A stretch of 64,000 nucleotides of DNA from Albirhodobacter sp048262715 (GTDB taxonomy: Bacteria > Pseudomonadota > Alphaproteobacteria > Rhodobacterales > Rhodobacteraceae): positions 124,001 to 188,000 of the forward strand of contig JBLXEV010000007.1 in assembly GCA_048262715.1 (NCBI GenBank), read 5' to 3'. A program made the translations under genes and the position numbers. The notes beneath the pieces were generated by a model. The model had not been told where the DNA came from. It did no database searches and was given only the letters and a program-made list of their open reading frames with translations. Numbering within the stretch: position 1 is the stretch's first letter; each line of letters starts with the position of its first letter. Below, in pieces: positions 51,466 to 59,991 of the stretch.

Positions 51466-51596
51466 AAAGCGCGCGGGCGGCCACGCTTCGGTGAGGAGGG
51501 TCCGCAGGTGGACAGGCGGCTTTTTGACCCTAACTCTTTGCATAAGGCGCGGCGCTTAGCCGTTGCTCACATTGCTTGAACATTGGGAGAAACCAC

Positions 51597-52730
51597 ATGG
51601 CCGCGCGTTTCCGGATTTTCACCACCGCAATCTTGGCGTTGCATACTGCTACAGGCGCCATTGCGCAAAGCGTGAATGCGGGGGACCGTGCGGCGAGCGA
51701 TGCGCGTCCTTTCGAGAGCCTTGATGTCGCGCAGTTTAACACGCCTTGGGCGTTGGCCTTTCTGCCGGATGGCAGGATGCTGGTGACGGAGAAACCCGGC
51801 GCGGTGTATCTGGTGACGCAAGACGGGGCGAAAACCGAGGTGACGGGCGTGCCTGAGGTCCTGGCCTCTGGTCAGAACGGGTTGCTGGATATCGCGATTT
51901 CACCGGATTTTGCGCAGAGCGCGCGGATTTATATGACCTATGTTGAGCCCGCGGGCGGGCAGCTCGCGCTGGCGCGCGCGACTCTCGCTGAGACGGGGGA
52001 ACAAGCGCAGCTCGCCGATCTCGCTGTGATCTGGCGGCAGAGCCCGAACGGGGGCAGGGGGCAACCGGGGGGCATCATCGCCTTTGATCCGCAGGGCGAG
52101 CATCTGTTCCTCTCCGTCGGCGACCGGATGGAGCCTGACAGCGCGCAAGAGCCCGATATGGCACGCGGCAAGGTGCTGCGGCTCGGCCTTGATGGCGAGA
52201 CCCCTGCCGATAACCCGATGGCGGGCGAGGGCGGCGTGAAGGCGCAGACGTGGACGACGGGCCACCGCAATCCCTACGGCCTCGCCTTTAACGCGGATGG
52301 GCAATTGTGGCTGCACGAAATGGGGCCGCGCGGGGGGGATGAGTTTAACCTGATCGAGGCGGGCCAGAACTACGGCTGGCCGCTGGTGTCCAATGGTGAC
52401 AATTACAGCGGCACCGCAATCCCGAACCATGACACCATGCCGGAATTTAAAGCCCCTGCCGTCTATTGGACCCCTGTGATCGCCCCTGCGGGCCTTACCT
52501 TCTATGAGGGCGATATGTTTCCGTCTTGGCAGGGGTCGGCACTGATCGGCGGCTTGCGTGCGCAGGCTTTGGTGCGGGTGCGTGTCGGCGAGGGTGGCAC
52601 CGCCGACGAGGCGGAGCGCTGGGATATGGGCGCGCGGATCCGCGATGTTGCGGTCGCGCCCGATGGCGCGGTTTGGGTGATTGAGGACGATAGCCAAGGG
52701 GCTTTGAAACGCCTGACGTCCAAGTCCTAA
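51597..52730 (+). CDS. PQQ-dependent sugar dehydrogenase family protein
   Basis: This 377-residue protein has a signal peptide (about 1-23, ILALHTATGAIA) and a six-bladed beta-propeller of the soluble glucose dehydrogenase type. Markers: NTPWALAFLPDGRMLVTEKPG, GQNGLLDIAISPDF, TTGHRNPYGLAFNADGQLW, HEMGPRGGDEFNLIEAGQNY and GWPLVSNGDNYSG. The His and Arg of the active site fall in these blocks. It acts in the periplasm as a PQQ aldose dehydrogenase (YliI/Asd-like). No PQQ synthesis genes are in the window, so cofactor supply is not shown. Confidence 0.9.
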   Translation: MAARFRIFTTAILALHTATGAIAQSVNAGDRAASDARPFESLDVAQFNTPWALAFLPDGRMLVTEKPGAVYLVTQDGAKTEVTGVPEVLASGQNGLLDIAISPDFAQSARIYMTYVEPAGGQLALARATLAETGEQAQLADLAVIWRQSPNGGRGQPGGIIAFDPQGEHLFLSVGDRMEPDSAQEPDMARGKVLRLGLDGETPADNPMAGEGGVKAQTWTTGHRNPYGLAFNADGQLWLHEMGPRGGDEFNLIEAGQNYGWPLVSNGDNYSGTAIPNHDTMPEFKAPAVYWTPVIAPAGLTFYEGDMFPSWQGSALIGGLRAQALVRVRVGEGGTADEAERWDMGARIRDVAVAPDGAVWVIEDDSQGALKRLTSKS

Positions 52731-52801
52731 TCCCCCGTCGCGCGCGCAACGGGGAGTTTGCGTGGGGGGCTTTGTGGCGCGCGCCCCCTACCAGAGGCAA
52801 A

Positions 52802-54283
52802 TCACCAGAGGTAAATCAGAGCCCCAATTATAAGGGCCGCGCCGATCATCAGATGACGCGATGTAATTCCGAGCCGCGATGCGGCACTTCTGCGGTAGCG
52901 GGGATCGAAGAAGCGGCTTTGTGCGAGCCATTCCTTGATCACATGGTGTTTGCGCGGTGTCAGCTTGCGCAATCCGCGCCCCGTGGGCGAGGTGAGGCGC
53001 TCAATCGTTGCAATGAGCCTTCCGGTTTCGTTCAGGCTTTGGGCAACATCGTGCGGCTCCGCCCCCAGATGCTCGGCGAGCAAAGCATGCAGCACGCCTT
53101 GCACCTTCTGGCCTGCGGGCCCGTCCTCGGCCAGCAATGCGGCGTCGCATTCGGTGTCGAACCCCATCGAGCGCCGATCAAGGTTGCTTGAGCCAACCCG
53201 CAGAAACCGTCCGTCCGTGATCGCGATCTTGGCATGGACATAGATCGGCTCGCCTGTCGCTGTCACCGGATAGTAGATCGCGAACCTGCCATCCCGATCT
53301 GCGGCCTGAAGCGTGCGGATCATCCGGTTGCGCGGCACGTTCATCGCGGCATCCTCAGCCTCATTTTGCGAGGCATGAGGGTTGATGACGATGATTTCCG
53401 GCCCGTTCACCTCGAGCAGGCGCTTCTCCAAGGCTTTGGTGATGGTATCGGCACAAAAATACTGGGATTCCAGATAGATGTAATCTTTCGCGGCGGCGAT
53501 CGCATCAAGGTAGAGCGTTTCGATCTCATGGGTGATCGGCTTATCACGCTCCGGCGGTTCGGTCCGTGCGATGGCGACGGTCACGTCCGAAAACTCAGGC
53601 GTGACTGAGCTCGGCCAGATCTGTGCGGAGGGCTGGGGCAGGTCAGCGAGCTCGTCGTCATTCGCACGGGCCCACCTGATCCGCGCGAGATCGGAGAGCG
53701 CATGTGCGGCGGGCCCGCACATCACCATCGACGCATCGTGCCAAGGCTGCGCGATGTCGCCATTGGCCAAGCGTCGCAGCGGGTTGTCACTGCGATGATC
53801 GCGATCATCCCAACGCCCCTCGGTCACATCAATCCCGCCGCAAAATGCGATCGCATCATCAATTGCGACGATCTTTTGATGGTGGCACGCGCCCACGGGA
53901 TGTCGCCCATCAAAGGCCAGATGCACTTGCTCGGGGGAGAGGAATTTCACCTGGACCGAGGGCAGAACTTTCCCCGGTGCGACGAGGACGCCCCCACTCC
54001 ATTGCAGCATATAGATATCGAGATCGGGATGGCGCTCTGCCAGCGCATCCAGAAACGCTCCGATGCGATTGGGCAATCCGTCCGGTGCGTTTTCCTGCGG
54101 ATCACTCTCGCCCGGAAGCATCTCGATCTCGAAGTCGAAATCCCAACCGATCATCAGCACGCGGCGGCGGGCCGCGATCAGCGCCTCGCGCAGGGCGCGG
54201 AAATAGGCTTTGCCATCAATGATCACACTGAGCTGATCGGCGCGAGCGGTCCGCCAGCAATTCCGCCCGAGTTCAAACTCCAT
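52802..54283 (-). CDS. Phospholipase D-like protein with C-terminal membrane helix
   Basis: This 493-residue protein has two HKD catalytic motifs, HHQKIVAIDDAIAFCGGIDV (about 157-176) and HAKIAITDGRFLRVGSSNLD (about 357-376), which form one active site. It resembles cardiolipin synthase-like PLDs but lacks the N-terminal membrane helices; instead a single helix closes the protein (LMIGAALIIGALIYLW). Substrate may be a phospholipid; transphosphatidylation and hydrolysis both remain possible. It is minus strand, convergent with the sugar dehydrogenase gene and divergent from the small-protein genes. Confidence 0.85.
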   Translation of the reverse strand: MEFELGRNCWRTARADQLSVIIDGKAYFRALREALIAARRRVLMIGWDFDFEIEMLPGESDPQENAPDGLPNRIGAFLDALAERHPDLDIYMLQWSGGVLVAPGKVLPSVQVKFLSPEQVHLAFDGRHPVGACHHQKIVAIDDAIAFCGGIDVTEGRWDDRDHRSDNPLRRLANGDIAQPWHDASMVMCGPAAHALSDLARIRWARANDDELADLPQPSAQIWPSSVTPEFSDVTVAIARTEPPERDKPITHEIETLYLDAIAAAKDYIYLESQYFCADTITKALEKRLLEVNGPEIIVINPHASQNEAEDAAMNVPRNRMIRTLQAADRDGRFAIYYPVTATGEPIYVHAKIAITDGRFLRVGSSNLDRRSMGFDTECDAALLAEDGPAGQKVQGVLHALLAEHLGAEPHDVAQSLNETGRLIATIERLTSPTGRGLRKLTPRKHHVIKEWLAQSRFFDPRYRRSAASRLGITSRHLMIGAALIIGALIYLW

Positions 54284-54665
54284 TTGCTGCCCGTTCCATG
54301 TGATCGCCCCTTATGATCGCCCCATGCGCCGATGAGGCTATAGATACTGGGTCGCGTGGATGATTTTTCAAACGCAAAGATCAGCTTTGAGGAAGATTCT
54401 GCGATCAATAGGCGCGCAGAGGTCTTTCCCCTGTCACGCGGGGCTTAAGAATCGCGGGGCTTCAGTGGATTTATTTTCGAGAACCGCCCCTCACCGCTTG
54501 TAGGGGGCGCGGGGCGTGCCCAGATGCTTGGCACGGTGAGGCAGGCAGCGCGGGCCGTTTTCGTAATCTCGTGGTGCTGGACTTCATCGCACAGAAGTCG
54601 GTAATGATTTGCTCTGCAAGCGCGGGCGGCGGCCTGTGCGAGCCATAAGAATAGGGTGCTGGCGC
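54284..54665. other. 382-bp intergenic region upstream of the PLD gene
   Basis: No convincing gene. TGATCGCCCC occurs twice close together (54301-54310 and the related copy at 54314-54323), near the PLD start. CTATAGATAC (54338-54347) resembles a BioR half-match but is probably chance. No terminator or strong promoter could be fixed. Confidence 0.45.
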
Positions 54666-55031
54666 GTGAGAAAGAGCTTTGCAAACGTGGCGTCGAGATA
54701 TCTGTGTCTCGTCCTCGCAGCAGCGCTGTTCCTGACCGTCTTCAACGCGGAGCGGACTCTCTTCCGATCCGATGTCCCTCATGTATCGGCGCCCAATTCC
54801 AACCTGCTCCTCACGCAGCAAACGAAATTTGCAGCGATCAAGCCACCAAAGCCGGATGGGGATGATGGTCATCCCAAGGCCTTGCATCCGGTTGTCGCAA
54901 GTGCGGAGTTCGTGCCGCAGTCCGTGACGGCTGCACCGATGCGCTTCGCGCAGAATTGGGCGACCCGAACCCGCGATGCGGGATGGCACGCCCGCGCGCC
55001 CCCTACACCTCTCATGCCCGTGACGTTTTAG
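54666..55031 (+). CDS. Small membrane-anchored or exported protein, 121 residues, unknown function
   Basis: From GTG 54666 (AGGG about nine bases upstream) the protein reads MRKSFANVASRYLCLVLAAA, a signal peptide or anchor through about residue 26, followed by a polar, Pro-rich region (KPPKPDGDDGHPKALHPVV) and a Pro-rich end. No family is recognised. A hairpin follows the stop directly (55036-55058), which supports a real transcription unit. The start codon is uncertain because an in-frame TTG at 54609 exists. Confidence 0.5.
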   Translation: MRKSFANVASRYLCLVLAAALFLTVFNAERTLFRSDVPHVSAPNSNLLLTQQTKFAAIKPPKPDGDDGHPKALHPVVASAEFVPQSVTAAPMRFAQNWATRTRDAGWHARAPPTPLMPVTF

Positions 55032-55035
55032 ACGC

Positions 55036-55060
55036 CCGCACACCTCCTTTGTGTGCGGTT
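55036..55060 (+). terminator. Hairpin after the 121-residue gene
   Basis: CCGCACAC (55036-55043) and GTGTGCGG (55051-55058) form an 8-bp stem with a 7-base loop and a short T stretch. Confidence 0.55.
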
Positions 55061-55084
55061 TCGCATGCAATGATGAGGTTAAAC

Positions 55085-55234
55085 ATGACGCAAGACACTG
55101 AAAAGACAGAAGCAAACGACACGCCAAGCCAACCCGACGAGGGCGGCAATCATTTCGTTCTGAACTGGATCATTATGATCGCCGTGATCAGCGCAGTCCT
55201 GTTTGCGGCCGCGCATCTTCCTGCCGCTCGGTGA
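55085..55234 (+). CDS. Small single-pass membrane protein, 49 residues
   Basis: ATG 55085 has GAGG six bases upstream. The first 22 residues are acidic and polar (MTQDTEKTEANDTPSQPDEG), followed by one membrane helix (about 26-45, LNWIIMIAVISAVLFAAAHL) and a short end. No family is recognised. A GC-rich hairpin (55298-55320) lies downstream. Confidence 0.55.
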   Translation: MTQDTEKTEANDTPSQPDEGGNHFVLNWIIMIAVISAVLFAAAHLPAAR

Positions 55235-55297
55235 GGTCAGATGGCGTTTTCCCCTCAAAGGCTGTGGCAGGCTACGTGAAAGCGACCTAAGCCCAAT

Positions 55298-55320
55298 CGG
55301 GCGGCAGGTGATGCCGCCCG
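55298..55320. terminator. Hairpin between the 49-residue gene and guaD
   Basis: CGGGCGGCA (55298-55306) and TGCCGCCCG (55312-55320) form a perfect 9-bp stem between converging genes. T-tracts are weak. Confidence 0.5.
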
Positions 55321-55326
55321 TCTCGC

Positions 55327-56601
55327 CTATGCGCGCTTTTCGCCGTTGATCCACAGGCCCGCAATCGCGCGGTCATCGCCCATCATGATGGTGGGGAAGA
55401 TCGCCTCATGGATATCGCTGGCGCGGGTGCTGCGCTGGGCGATGACAGGGGTGGAGGCGAGATCGACGATCACCAGATCGGCCTCCATGCCAACCTCGAT
55501 ATTGCCGATCTTGTCGCCCAGCCGCAGGGAGTGCGCGGAGCCCTGCGTGGCGAGCCACCAGAGCTGCGCGGGGTGCAGCGGCGTGCCGCGCAACTGGCCG
55601 ACCTCATAGGCCGCGGCCATCGTGCGCAGCATCGAGAAGGACGAGCCGCCGCCGGTATCGGTGGCCAGCCCAAGGCGGTGGCCCTCCGCGATCAGCCCTG
55701 CAACATCCATCAGCCCCGAGCCGATAAAGGTGTTCGAGGTCGGGCAATGCACCATCGCCGCGCCGACCTCCAGCATCCGGTCGCGCTCGCGCGGCTCCAG
55801 ATGGATCGCATGGCCGTAGAGCGCATTGGGGCCCAGCAGCCCATGCGCCTCATAGGTACCGAGGTAATCGCGCGCCTGCGGGAACAGGCCGCGCACCCAT
55901 TCAATCTCGTCGGTCTGCTCGCTCAGATGGGTTTGCATCAGGCAATCGGGATGCTCCGCCCAGAGTGCGCCCAGTGCGCTCAATTGATCCTCGGTCGAGG
56001 TGGGCGAGAACCGCGGGGTGATGACATAGCCCAGCCGATCCGTCCCGTGCCAGCGCGAGAGCAGCGCTTTGCTGTCGTCATAGGCCGTTTGCGCCGTATC
56101 GCGCAGCCCCTCGGGAGCGTTGCGATCCATGCAGGTTTTCCCCGTCAGCGCCCGCAGGTTCCGCGCCTGCGCCTGCGTGAAGAACGCCTCCACTGAGGCA
56201 GGGTGGATCGTTGAGAACGAACACATCGTGGTGGTGCCATGCGCCAGCGCCAGATCGAAATAACGGGCGGCGATCTCGGCGGCATAGGCAGGATCTTTGA
56301 ACCGCATCTCTTCGGGGAAAGTATAGGTATCAAGCCAGTCGATCAGCCGTTTGCCCCAGCTCGCGATGATCGCGGTTTGCGGGTAGTGGACATGGGCATC
56401 AATGAAACCGGCAGAGATCACGCGGTCACCGTAATCATGGGTTCGGGCTTGCGGGTAGCTGGCGCGCAACGCATCGGCTGCGCCAACCGCGATAATCTTG
56501 CCGCCGTCGATCACGACCGCTTCCTCCACGCGCAGGGCGTCTGGCCCCGCCTCAAACGGATTGGCGACGAATCGCAGCACTTGTCCCAGCAGAATATCCA
56601 T
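55327..56601 (-). CDS. guaD: Guanine deaminase GuaD
   Basis: This 424-residue amidohydrolase converts guanine to xanthine in purine salvage and catabolism. Metal and catalytic motifs: GFIDAHVHYPQTA (HxH), SFSTIHP, QTHLSEQTDEIEWV, LYGHAIHLEPRERD and LATDTGGGSSFSML (Asp). The FIDAHVHYPQ block is specific to the GuaD subgroup. ATG 56601 is one codon inside an in-frame GTG. No other purine genes are adjacent. Confidence 0.93.
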   Translation of the reverse strand: MDILLGQVLRFVANPFEAGPDALRVEEAVVIDGGKIIAVGAADALRASYPQARTHDYGDRVISAGFIDAHVHYPQTAIIASWGKRLIDWLDTYTFPEEMRFKDPAYAAEIAARYFDLALAHGTTTMCSFSTIHPASVEAFFTQAQARNLRALTGKTCMDRNAPEGLRDTAQTAYDDSKALLSRWHGTDRLGYVITPRFSPTSTEDQLSALGALWAEHPDCLMQTHLSEQTDEIEWVRGLFPQARDYLGTYEAHGLLGPNALYGHAIHLEPRERDRMLEVGAAMVHCPTSNTFIGSGLMDVAGLIAEGHRLGLATDTGGGSSFSMLRTMAAAYEVGQLRGTPLHPAQLWWLATQGSAHSLRLGDKIGNIEVGMEADLVIVDLASTPVIAQRSTRASDIHEAIFPTIMMGDDRAIAGLWINGEKRA

Positions 56602-56802
56602 CACGCGCCCCTTGTATTTGACGCGCGCAGATTAGGCCGCGCGGAGGGGAAGGTAAATCGGCAGCGGGGTTTCAGGGCTCCGGCGCATCGTGCAGGCGCG
56701 CGGCAATGAAACAGCTATATGAAACCTGCGGTTAAATCGCTCACCCCCTCTGTTGCGCAGCCAGTTTTCCGCTATGGTAGCGAAAAACCTTGCGGAGGCG
56801 GT

Positions 56803-58188
56803 ATGGCAGAAGATCGGGCAGATATCGAAGAGCGCGAGGAAGAAGATTTTTCCCTTGATCGCGAGGTGGTGGCCCAGATCCGTGCCGCGATTGAGCTTGA
56901 GGATGAGGCGCATCTCGTCACGCTGATCGAGCCGCTGCACGCGGCTGACGTGGCCGACCTTTTGGAACAGCTTCGCCCGTTCGAGCGGCGTGAGATGCTG
57001 CGGCTATGGGGCCGCGAGATGGACGGGGAGATCCTGTCCGAGATCAACGAATCGATCCGCGAGGAGGTGCTCGACGCGCTTCCCAAACACGTTCTCGCCG
57101 AGGCGGTGCGGGAGCTGGAATCCGATGACGTTGTCGATCTGATCGAGGATCTTGAGGAAGCCCAGCAAGAGGAGATCCTCGACGCGCTGGAGGAGTCCGA
57201 CCGTGCCGCCGTCGAGCAATCTCTGGCCTATCCGGAATATTCCGCCGGCCGCTTGATGCAGCGCGAGGTGGTCTCCGCGCCGGAATTCTGGAGCGTGGGG
57301 CAGACGATTGATTTCCTGCGTGCCGAGCCTTGGCTGCCCGATCAGTTCTACCATGTGATCCTTGTCGATCCCGGCCATCACCCGATTGGCTATGTGACGC
57401 TGGGCAAGCTGTTGGCGGCAAAGCGCGAAACGCTTCTGAAGGATCTATCAGAGGATAGCTTCCGCACGATTTCGGCCTTCCAAGAGGAGGGCGATGTCGC
57501 CTATGCGTTCAACCAGTATCACCTGATTTCCGCGCCGGTTGTTGATGATGACGACCGCCTCGTGGGCGTGATCACCATCGACGACGCGATGGCGGTTCTC
57601 GATGAGGAACACGAGGAGGATATGCTCCTGCTCGCGGGTGTTGGCGAGGAAAGCTCGGTATCGGACGGGGTGTTCGAGACGGTCAAATCGCGCACACCTT
57701 GGCTGTTGGTGAACCTCGGTTCGGCCAACCTGTCGGCTTGGGTGATCTCGTGGTTCTCCGATTCCATTACCGCAATTGTCGCGCTGGCGGCTTTGATGCC
57801 GATTGTCGCCTCGATGGGCGGGAATGCGGGCACGCAATCCTTGGCAGTGGCCGTGCGCGCGCTCGCCACGCGCAACCTGACCGAAAGCAACGCGCGCCGC
57901 GTGGTGATGCGCGAGGCGGCGGTGGGGCTGATCAACGGCGTGTTCTTCGCGCTGATTATGGGCGCTGTCGGCTATCTGGCGTATGATTCATGGGCGCTGG
58001 GCGCAGTGATTGGCGCGGCGATGATCATCAACCTGATTGTTGCGGCGCTGGCGGGGGTGATGGTGCCCCTGACGCTGGAGCGCGCGGGGCTTGATCCTGC
58101 GCTGGCCTCGGGCACATTTGTGACGACGATGACGGATATCGTCGGCTTTATGGCCTTCCTCGGCCTCGCAACGCTGGTGCTACTATGA
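56803..58188 (+). CDS. mgtE: Magnesium transporter MgtE
   Basis: This 461-residue protein has an acidic N-terminal superhelical MgtE_N domain (about 15-130), a pair of CBS domains (about 135-260) and a five-helix membrane domain (about 285-460). The pore-lining signature ASMGGNAGTQSLAVAVRALA is in the second helix. CBS and N domains close the channel when cytosolic Mg2+ is high. GGAGG precedes ATG 56803. The stop overlaps the fthC start (ATGA). Confidence 0.95.
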   Translation: MAEDRADIEEREEEDFSLDREVVAQIRAAIELEDEAHLVTLIEPLHAADVADLLEQLRPFERREMLRLWGREMDGEILSEINESIREEVLDALPKHVLAEAVRELESDDVVDLIEDLEEAQQEEILDALEESDRAAVEQSLAYPEYSAGRLMQREVVSAPEFWSVGQTIDFLRAEPWLPDQFYHVILVDPGHHPIGYVTLGKLLAAKRETLLKDLSEDSFRTISAFQEEGDVAYAFNQYHLISAPVVDDDDRLVGVITIDDAMAVLDEEHEEDMLLLAGVGEESSVSDGVFETVKSRTPWLLVNLGSANLSAWVISWFSDSITAIVALAALMPIVASMGGNAGTQSLAVAVRALATRNLTESNARRVVMREAAVGLINGVFFALIMGAVGYLAYDSWALGAVIGAAMIINLIVAALAGVMVPLTLERAGLDPALASGTFVTTMTDIVGFMAFLGLATLVLL

Positions 58189-58748
58189 GTGATATTCTGG
58201 ATCAAAAAGCGCAGGCGCGCGCATTGTGCCGTGCGGCGCGCACGTCTGCCCATGCTGATCCGGCTGCGGGCGAAGAGGCGTTGGAACATCTGCAAAATAT
58301 ACTGGACTCGCTCTCAGGGCGGATTTTGGCAGGCTATATGCCGATCCATTCCGAGATCGATCCGCGCCCTGCGATGGCGGCCTATAATGGCAAGGTCTGT
58401 GTGCCGGTGATCGAGGCGGAAGGGCGGCCCTTAAAATTTCGGGAATGGACGCCCAAAAGCGTGATGGAAGCGGGCGCCTTTGGGGCGTTGGTCCCTGTTG
58501 AGGGCGATTTCGTGACGCCGGATGTGGTGATCCTGCCGCTCTTGGGGTTTGACGAGCGCGGCTATCGGCTGGGCTATGGCGGCGGGTTTTATGACCGCAC
58601 TTTGGAGCGGCTGCGCCGTCTCGGCCCGGTGACGGCGATCGGCTTTGCCTATGCTGCGCAGGAAATGGACGCGGTGCCGCATGAGGCGACCGACGAGCCT
58701 TTGGATCTGATCGTGACGGATCGGGGCGTGCTGTTCCCTGAGGTGTAA
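58185..58748 (+). CDS. fthC: 5-formyltetrahydrofolate cyclo-ligase
   Basis: This 187-residue enzyme converts 5-formyl-THF to 5,10-methenyl-THF with ATP. The family signature LLGFDERGYRLGYGGGFYDR lies near residue 125, and the N-terminal ARALCRAART contacts ATP. It is translationally coupled to mgtE. A dispersed repeat follows 28 bases after the stop. Confidence 0.92.
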   Translation: MSDILDQKAQARALCRAARTSAHADPAAGEEALEHLQNILDSLSGRILAGYMPIHSEIDPRPAMAAYNGKVCVPVIEAEGRPLKFREWTPKSVMEAGAFGALVPVEGDFVTPDVVILPLLGFDERGYRLGYGGGFYDRTLERLRRLGPVTAIGFAYAAQEMDAVPHEATDEPLDLIVTDRGVLFPEV

Positions 58749-58776
58749 ACGGCGGCGTGAGCGGCGGGCGTGCGAA

Positions 58777-58832
58777 GAGGGGGGCTTTGCCCCCGTCCTG
58801 ACGGACTCCCCCAGGATATTTGCAGCAACCAG
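58777..58832 (+). repeat. Dispersed intergenic repeat, GGATATTT family, long form
   Basis: GGGGGC-TTT-GCCCCC hairpin, GTCCTGACGGAC hairpin, then CCCCCAGGATATTT and GCAACCAGA. It closely parallels the copy at 50001-50070. Confidence 0.6.
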
Positions 58833-58883
58833 AGGCTGGGGATCTGTCAAATCCCCGCAAGCCTTTGTGCGAACCCTATGACT

Positions 58884-58930
58884 TGCGCAAATGCTTGCGC
58901 GCTTTGATGTGGTGCGCAAATGCTTGCGCG
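58884..58930. repeat. Two 18-bp direct repeats with internal palindrome, upstream of the YmdB-type gene
   Basis: TGCGCAAATGCTTGCGCG occurs at 58884-58901 and again at 58913-58930, a period of 29 bases (close to three helical turns). Each copy contains GCGCAA-ATGC-TTGCGC, a perfect inverted repeat with a 4-base centre. The second copy ends 28 bases before the start codon of the next gene. The arrangement resembles a tandem operator. Confidence 0.7.
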
Positions 58931-58958
58931 GGGGGGCGATTGGGCCTATGCCCGCGGC

Positions 58959-59774
58959 ATGAAAATCCTGTTCCTCGGAGATGTGATGGGCCGCGCGGGT
59001 CGCGCCGCTATCACCCAGCATCTGGCTCGCCTTCGCACCGAATGGCGGCTGGATTTCGTTGTGGTCAATGGCGAGAACGCCTCCTCTGGCATGGGGCTGA
59101 CGCCCGATCATGCGAAGGGGATCTTGGCCGCAGGGGCCGATTGCATCACCTTGGGCGATCATGCGTTCGATCAAAAAGATATGCTGCGGTTTATCGAGAC
59201 CGAGCCCCGGATCATCCGCCCGCTGAATTTCGCTAAAGAAGCACCGGGCAAGGGCGCGAAAGTGTTCTCGGATGCGCGGGGCCGCAAGATTTTGGTCACC
59301 CAAGCGCTGGGGCAAGTGTTCATGAAACGCGCCTTTGACGATCCGTTCTCGCATGTCGAGGCGGTGTTGCGCACGCATCCTTTGGGCGGGGCGGTGCAGG
59401 CGGCGCTGGTCGATATGCATTGCGAGGCGACCTCCGAGAAAATGGCGATGGGCCATTGGTGCGACGGGCGCGCCAGCGTGGTTGTCGGCACCCATACCCA
59501 TGTGCCGACAGGCGATGCGATGATCTTGCAAGGTGGGACGGCCTATCTAACCGATGCGGGGATGTGCGGCGATTACAACTCCGTCATCGGGATGGAAAAG
59601 GCCGAGCCGATGCGGCGGTTCATCACCGGAATGCCGCGCGAGCGCTTCACCCCTGCGAATGGCGAGGCGACGCTTTCGGGCCTTTATGTTGAGACCGACG
59701 ACCGCACCGGAAAAGCCACCCGCGTGGAGATGGTGCGGCAAGGCGGCCGTCTGGCGCAATCGGGGCCAATGTAG
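58959..59774 (+). CDS. YmdB-family metallophosphoesterase
   Basis: This 271-residue calcineurin-like phosphoesterase has FLGDVMGRAGRAAI at the N-terminus (metal Asp), VVNGENASSGMGLTPDHAKG, TLGDHAFDQKDML (His), and GTHTHVPTGDAMILQGGTAY (His cluster). YmdB-type enzymes hydrolyse 2',3'-cyclic nucleotides in Bacillus. ATG 58959 lies just after a pair of palindromic direct repeats. The physiological substrate in alphaproteobacteria is not established. Confidence 0.9.
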   Translation: MKILFLGDVMGRAGRAAITQHLARLRTEWRLDFVVVNGENASSGMGLTPDHAKGILAAGADCITLGDHAFDQKDMLRFIETEPRIIRPLNFAKEAPGKGAKVFSDARGRKILVTQALGQVFMKRAFDDPFSHVEAVLRTHPLGGAVQAALVDMHCEATSEKMAMGHWCDGRASVVVGTHTHVPTGDAMILQGGTAYLTDAGMCGDYNSVIGMEKAEPMRRFITGMPRERFTPANGEATLSGLYVETDDRTGKATRVEMVRQGGRLAQSGPM

Positions 59775-59991
59775 GCTTAGCCTGCGCGGCAAATATTCTG
59801 CGGCGATGGGCTGAAACAGCGCAGGCGTTTCGCCCATTGCTCGCGCCTTAGTCAATCGTCGTGCTGCCGTCACAAGGGCGCATGCGGCTTTCCCTTATTT
59901 TGCGGCAATGTCCTGATCCGCAAGCAGATCTCTTGTGTCCGCACCGCCAGCGAGTAGTATCGCGCCGAATGCAGCCACCTTTCGAGGGATC

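Noticed and set aside
54338..54347. BioR-like site CTATAGATAC upstream of the PLD gene.
   Set aside because: It differs from the consensus at two positions and the gene has no link to biotin; treated as chance.
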